From Amycolatopsis rubida (GTDB lineage: Bacteria; Actinomycetota; Actinomycetes; Mycobacteriales; Pseudonocardiaceae): 64,000 nt of DNA. A program made the position numbers and the translations under genes. The stretch lies in contig NZ_FOWC01000001.1 in NCBI RefSeq assembly GCF_900115345.1, positions 1 to 64,000 on the forward strand, given 5' to 3'. Position 1 is the first letter of the stretch. Each line of letters begins with the position of its first letter. Below are positions 62,987 through 64,000 of this stretch, piece after piece. The notes below the pieces were generated by a model, which saw only the letters and a list, made by a program, of their open reading frames with translations, was not told where the DNA came from and made no database searches.

Positions 62987-63313
62987 CTCGAAGGACCCCT
63001 CTATTCCTGCTCGACGCCTGCACCCGGGTGCGCGGGACAACCTATCGAACGTCGTCCCGGAAATCCGGCCAACTCCAGGATCGGCATCTCACACCCCTCC
63101 CCGGGCCCCGGCGGGACCCGTCCTCCCCGTGCGCCCGAGTGTAGGGACCACCACCGACAGTTATCGGGCCAGGCGGACGAACCCGCTGGCCGGAATGGCC
63201 GCACCCGGCCTGGGCGGGTACTTTCGCCGATGATTTGCGGAGACGCGCTGAAACCTGCCACCAGGTTCGGTATAAGTTCCCCCGGGAGCTGACTCTTCAG
63301 AGCGGGGGATCTA

Positions 63314-64000
63314 GTGGCAACGGGCACGACGGTATTCAGCAGGGTCACGGTGGTCGCACCGACGACACGCATCGACGTCGCGCTTCCGGCCGACGTGGCG
63401 GTGGCCGACCTGCTGCCCATGCTTCTGGAGATGGCCAAGGAGGTCACTCCGGACGGCGGGGCCCGGCACGGCGGGTGGGCGCTGGCCAAGCTCGGCGACG
63501 CCCCGCTCGACCCGAGCCGGACGCTCGCGTCCCTCGGCGTGGTCGACGGCGAGCTGCTGCAGCTGCGCAAGCGGAACGAGAACCCGCCGCCGCCGATGTA
63601 CGACGACGTGGTCGACGCCATCGCGGAGGCCGACCCGGACACCTTCCGCCCGTGGACGAAGGAAACCGCGCGCCGGTTCGGCCACACTGCCGGCGGGCTT
63701 GCCCTGTTCTTCTCCGCCCTGGCCCTGTTCTTCAGCGGTTCCCTCTACGGCGGTTCCGCGCTCGGCCCGGCAATCGCCGGCGGCCTCGGCGCGATCGCCT
63801 GCGTCGCGATCGGCGCCACGCTCACCAAGGCCTACCAGGCCGAGGCCACCGGCGTGCTGATCGCCGCCGCTGGCGGCCTTCCGCTGGCCTTCGTGAGCGG
63901 GTTCTACATCGTGCCCGGGTTGTCGGTCCGGGCGAACCTGCTGCTCGGCGCCGTGCTGGTGCTGATCGTCTCGGCGGTCTGCATCCTCGTGGTCAGTGCG
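63314..64000 (+). CDS. eccD: Type VII secretion integral membrane protein EccD (3'-truncated by window)
   Basis: The frame starts at GTG 63314 with GCGGGGGATCTA upstream and is open for 229 codons to the window edge. Residues ~5-85 form a ubiquitin/YukD-like domain (VFSRVTVVAPTTRIDVALPA, DGGARHGGWALAKLGDAPLD, LGVVDGELLQLRKRNE). Residues ~135 onward contain successive membrane segments (GGLALFFSALALFFSGSLYG and others), the start of the usual eleven. EccD forms the ESX membrane pore complex. It is divergent from eccC, as eccD4 is from eccC4 in M. tuberculosis. Confidence 0.93.
   Translation, partial: MATGTTVFSRVTVVAPTTRIDVALPADVAVADLLPMLLEMAKEVTPDGGARHGGWALAKLGDAPLDPSRTLASLGVVDGELLQLRKRNENPPPPMYDDVVDAIAEADPDTFRPWTKETARRFGHTAGGLALFFSALALFFSGSLYGGSALGPAIAGGLGAIACVAIGATLTKAYQAEATGVLIAAAGGLPLAFVSGFYIVPGLSVRANLLLGAVLVLIVSAVCILVVSA

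Noticed and set aside
58580..63292. Forward open frame of 1570 codons opposite eccC
   Set aside because: It is the antisense shadow of eccC: Arg/Glu/His-rich low-complexity translation with no recognisable domain. The reverse strand encodes a complete three-domain ATPase.
63001..63313. Additional gene between eccC and eccD
   Set aside because: Short frames exist on both strands, but none has a ribosome site or family resemblance. The gap most likely holds the divergent eccC/eccD promoters.

Overview
This looks like a contiguous piece of chromosome from a high-GC actinomycete of the Pseudonocardiaceae, most likely Amycolatopsis or a close relative. The evidence is the very high GC content, frequent GTG and TTG starts, a WhiB protein, a mycothiol-dependent enzyme family, ESX (type VII secretion) genes, BldM- and MerR-type regulators, and intergenic hairpins of the kind seen in that group. 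No tRNA, rRNA, IS element, integrase or CRISPR array was recognised.

The backbone follows, from memory, the Mycobacterium tuberculosis block Rv3409c-Rv3448: choD, guaB3, guaB2, a DUF5319 gene, rsdA, sigD, an Rv3415c-like gene, whiB3, groEL1, groES, tsaD, rimI, tsaB, tsaE, alr, nnr, glmS, a hydrolase, two ESX-associated genes, glmM, rpsI, rplM, esxT, esxU, an Rv3446c-like protein, eccC and eccD. Lineage-specific genes interrupt this backbone.

Layout. 1-5.7 kb: a TetR/BBE-oxidoreductase operon, a frameshifted SnoaL-like gene with two palindromic operators, and the ChoD-like oxidase. 5.8-10.7 kb: the guaB3/guaB2 purine genes with an MFS exporter and a DUF3574 pseudogene. 10.8-16.3 kb: a regulatory block (rsdA-sigD, an atypical receiver-LuxR protein, a MerR protein with a degenerate B12 domain, whiB3). 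16.3-20.3 kb: a TetR/SDR divergent pair, a GNAT relic and groEL-groES with a CIRCE operator. 20.4-26.9 kb: a cell-envelope island with an amidase, a processive-type glycosyltransferase, an exosortase-like protease, a secreted C-terminally anchored protein, a 59-residue LAATG mini-protein and a UDP-GlcNAc 2-epimerase. 26.8-29.0 kb: tsaD-rimI-tsaB. 29.1-37.3 kb: an insertion between tsaB and tsaE with a DUF3558 pseudogene, a four-gene ESX effector/EspG cassette, matB plus a fused carboxyltransferase, and a ProP-type transporter. 37.3-43.4 kb: a tightly packed reverse unit deoR-xylB-ABC ATPase-alr-hydrolase-tsaE. 43.4-53.5 kb: nnr, glmS, a hydrolase, three ESX-associated genes, glmM, rpsI, rplM. 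53.5-64.0 kb: a lipoprotein and a DUF4333 gene, then an ESX-4-type locus running off the right edge inside eccD.

The strongest candidate for an undescribed system is the envelope island at 22.4-26.9 kb. A GTGA-overlapping glycosyltransferase/exosortase pair is divergent from what looks like its own substrate. The orphan ESX cassette at 29.5-32.6 kb is the second. Several relics (SnoaL-like, DUF3574, GNAT, DUF3558, DUF4333 tail) show that the inserted regions are turning over.
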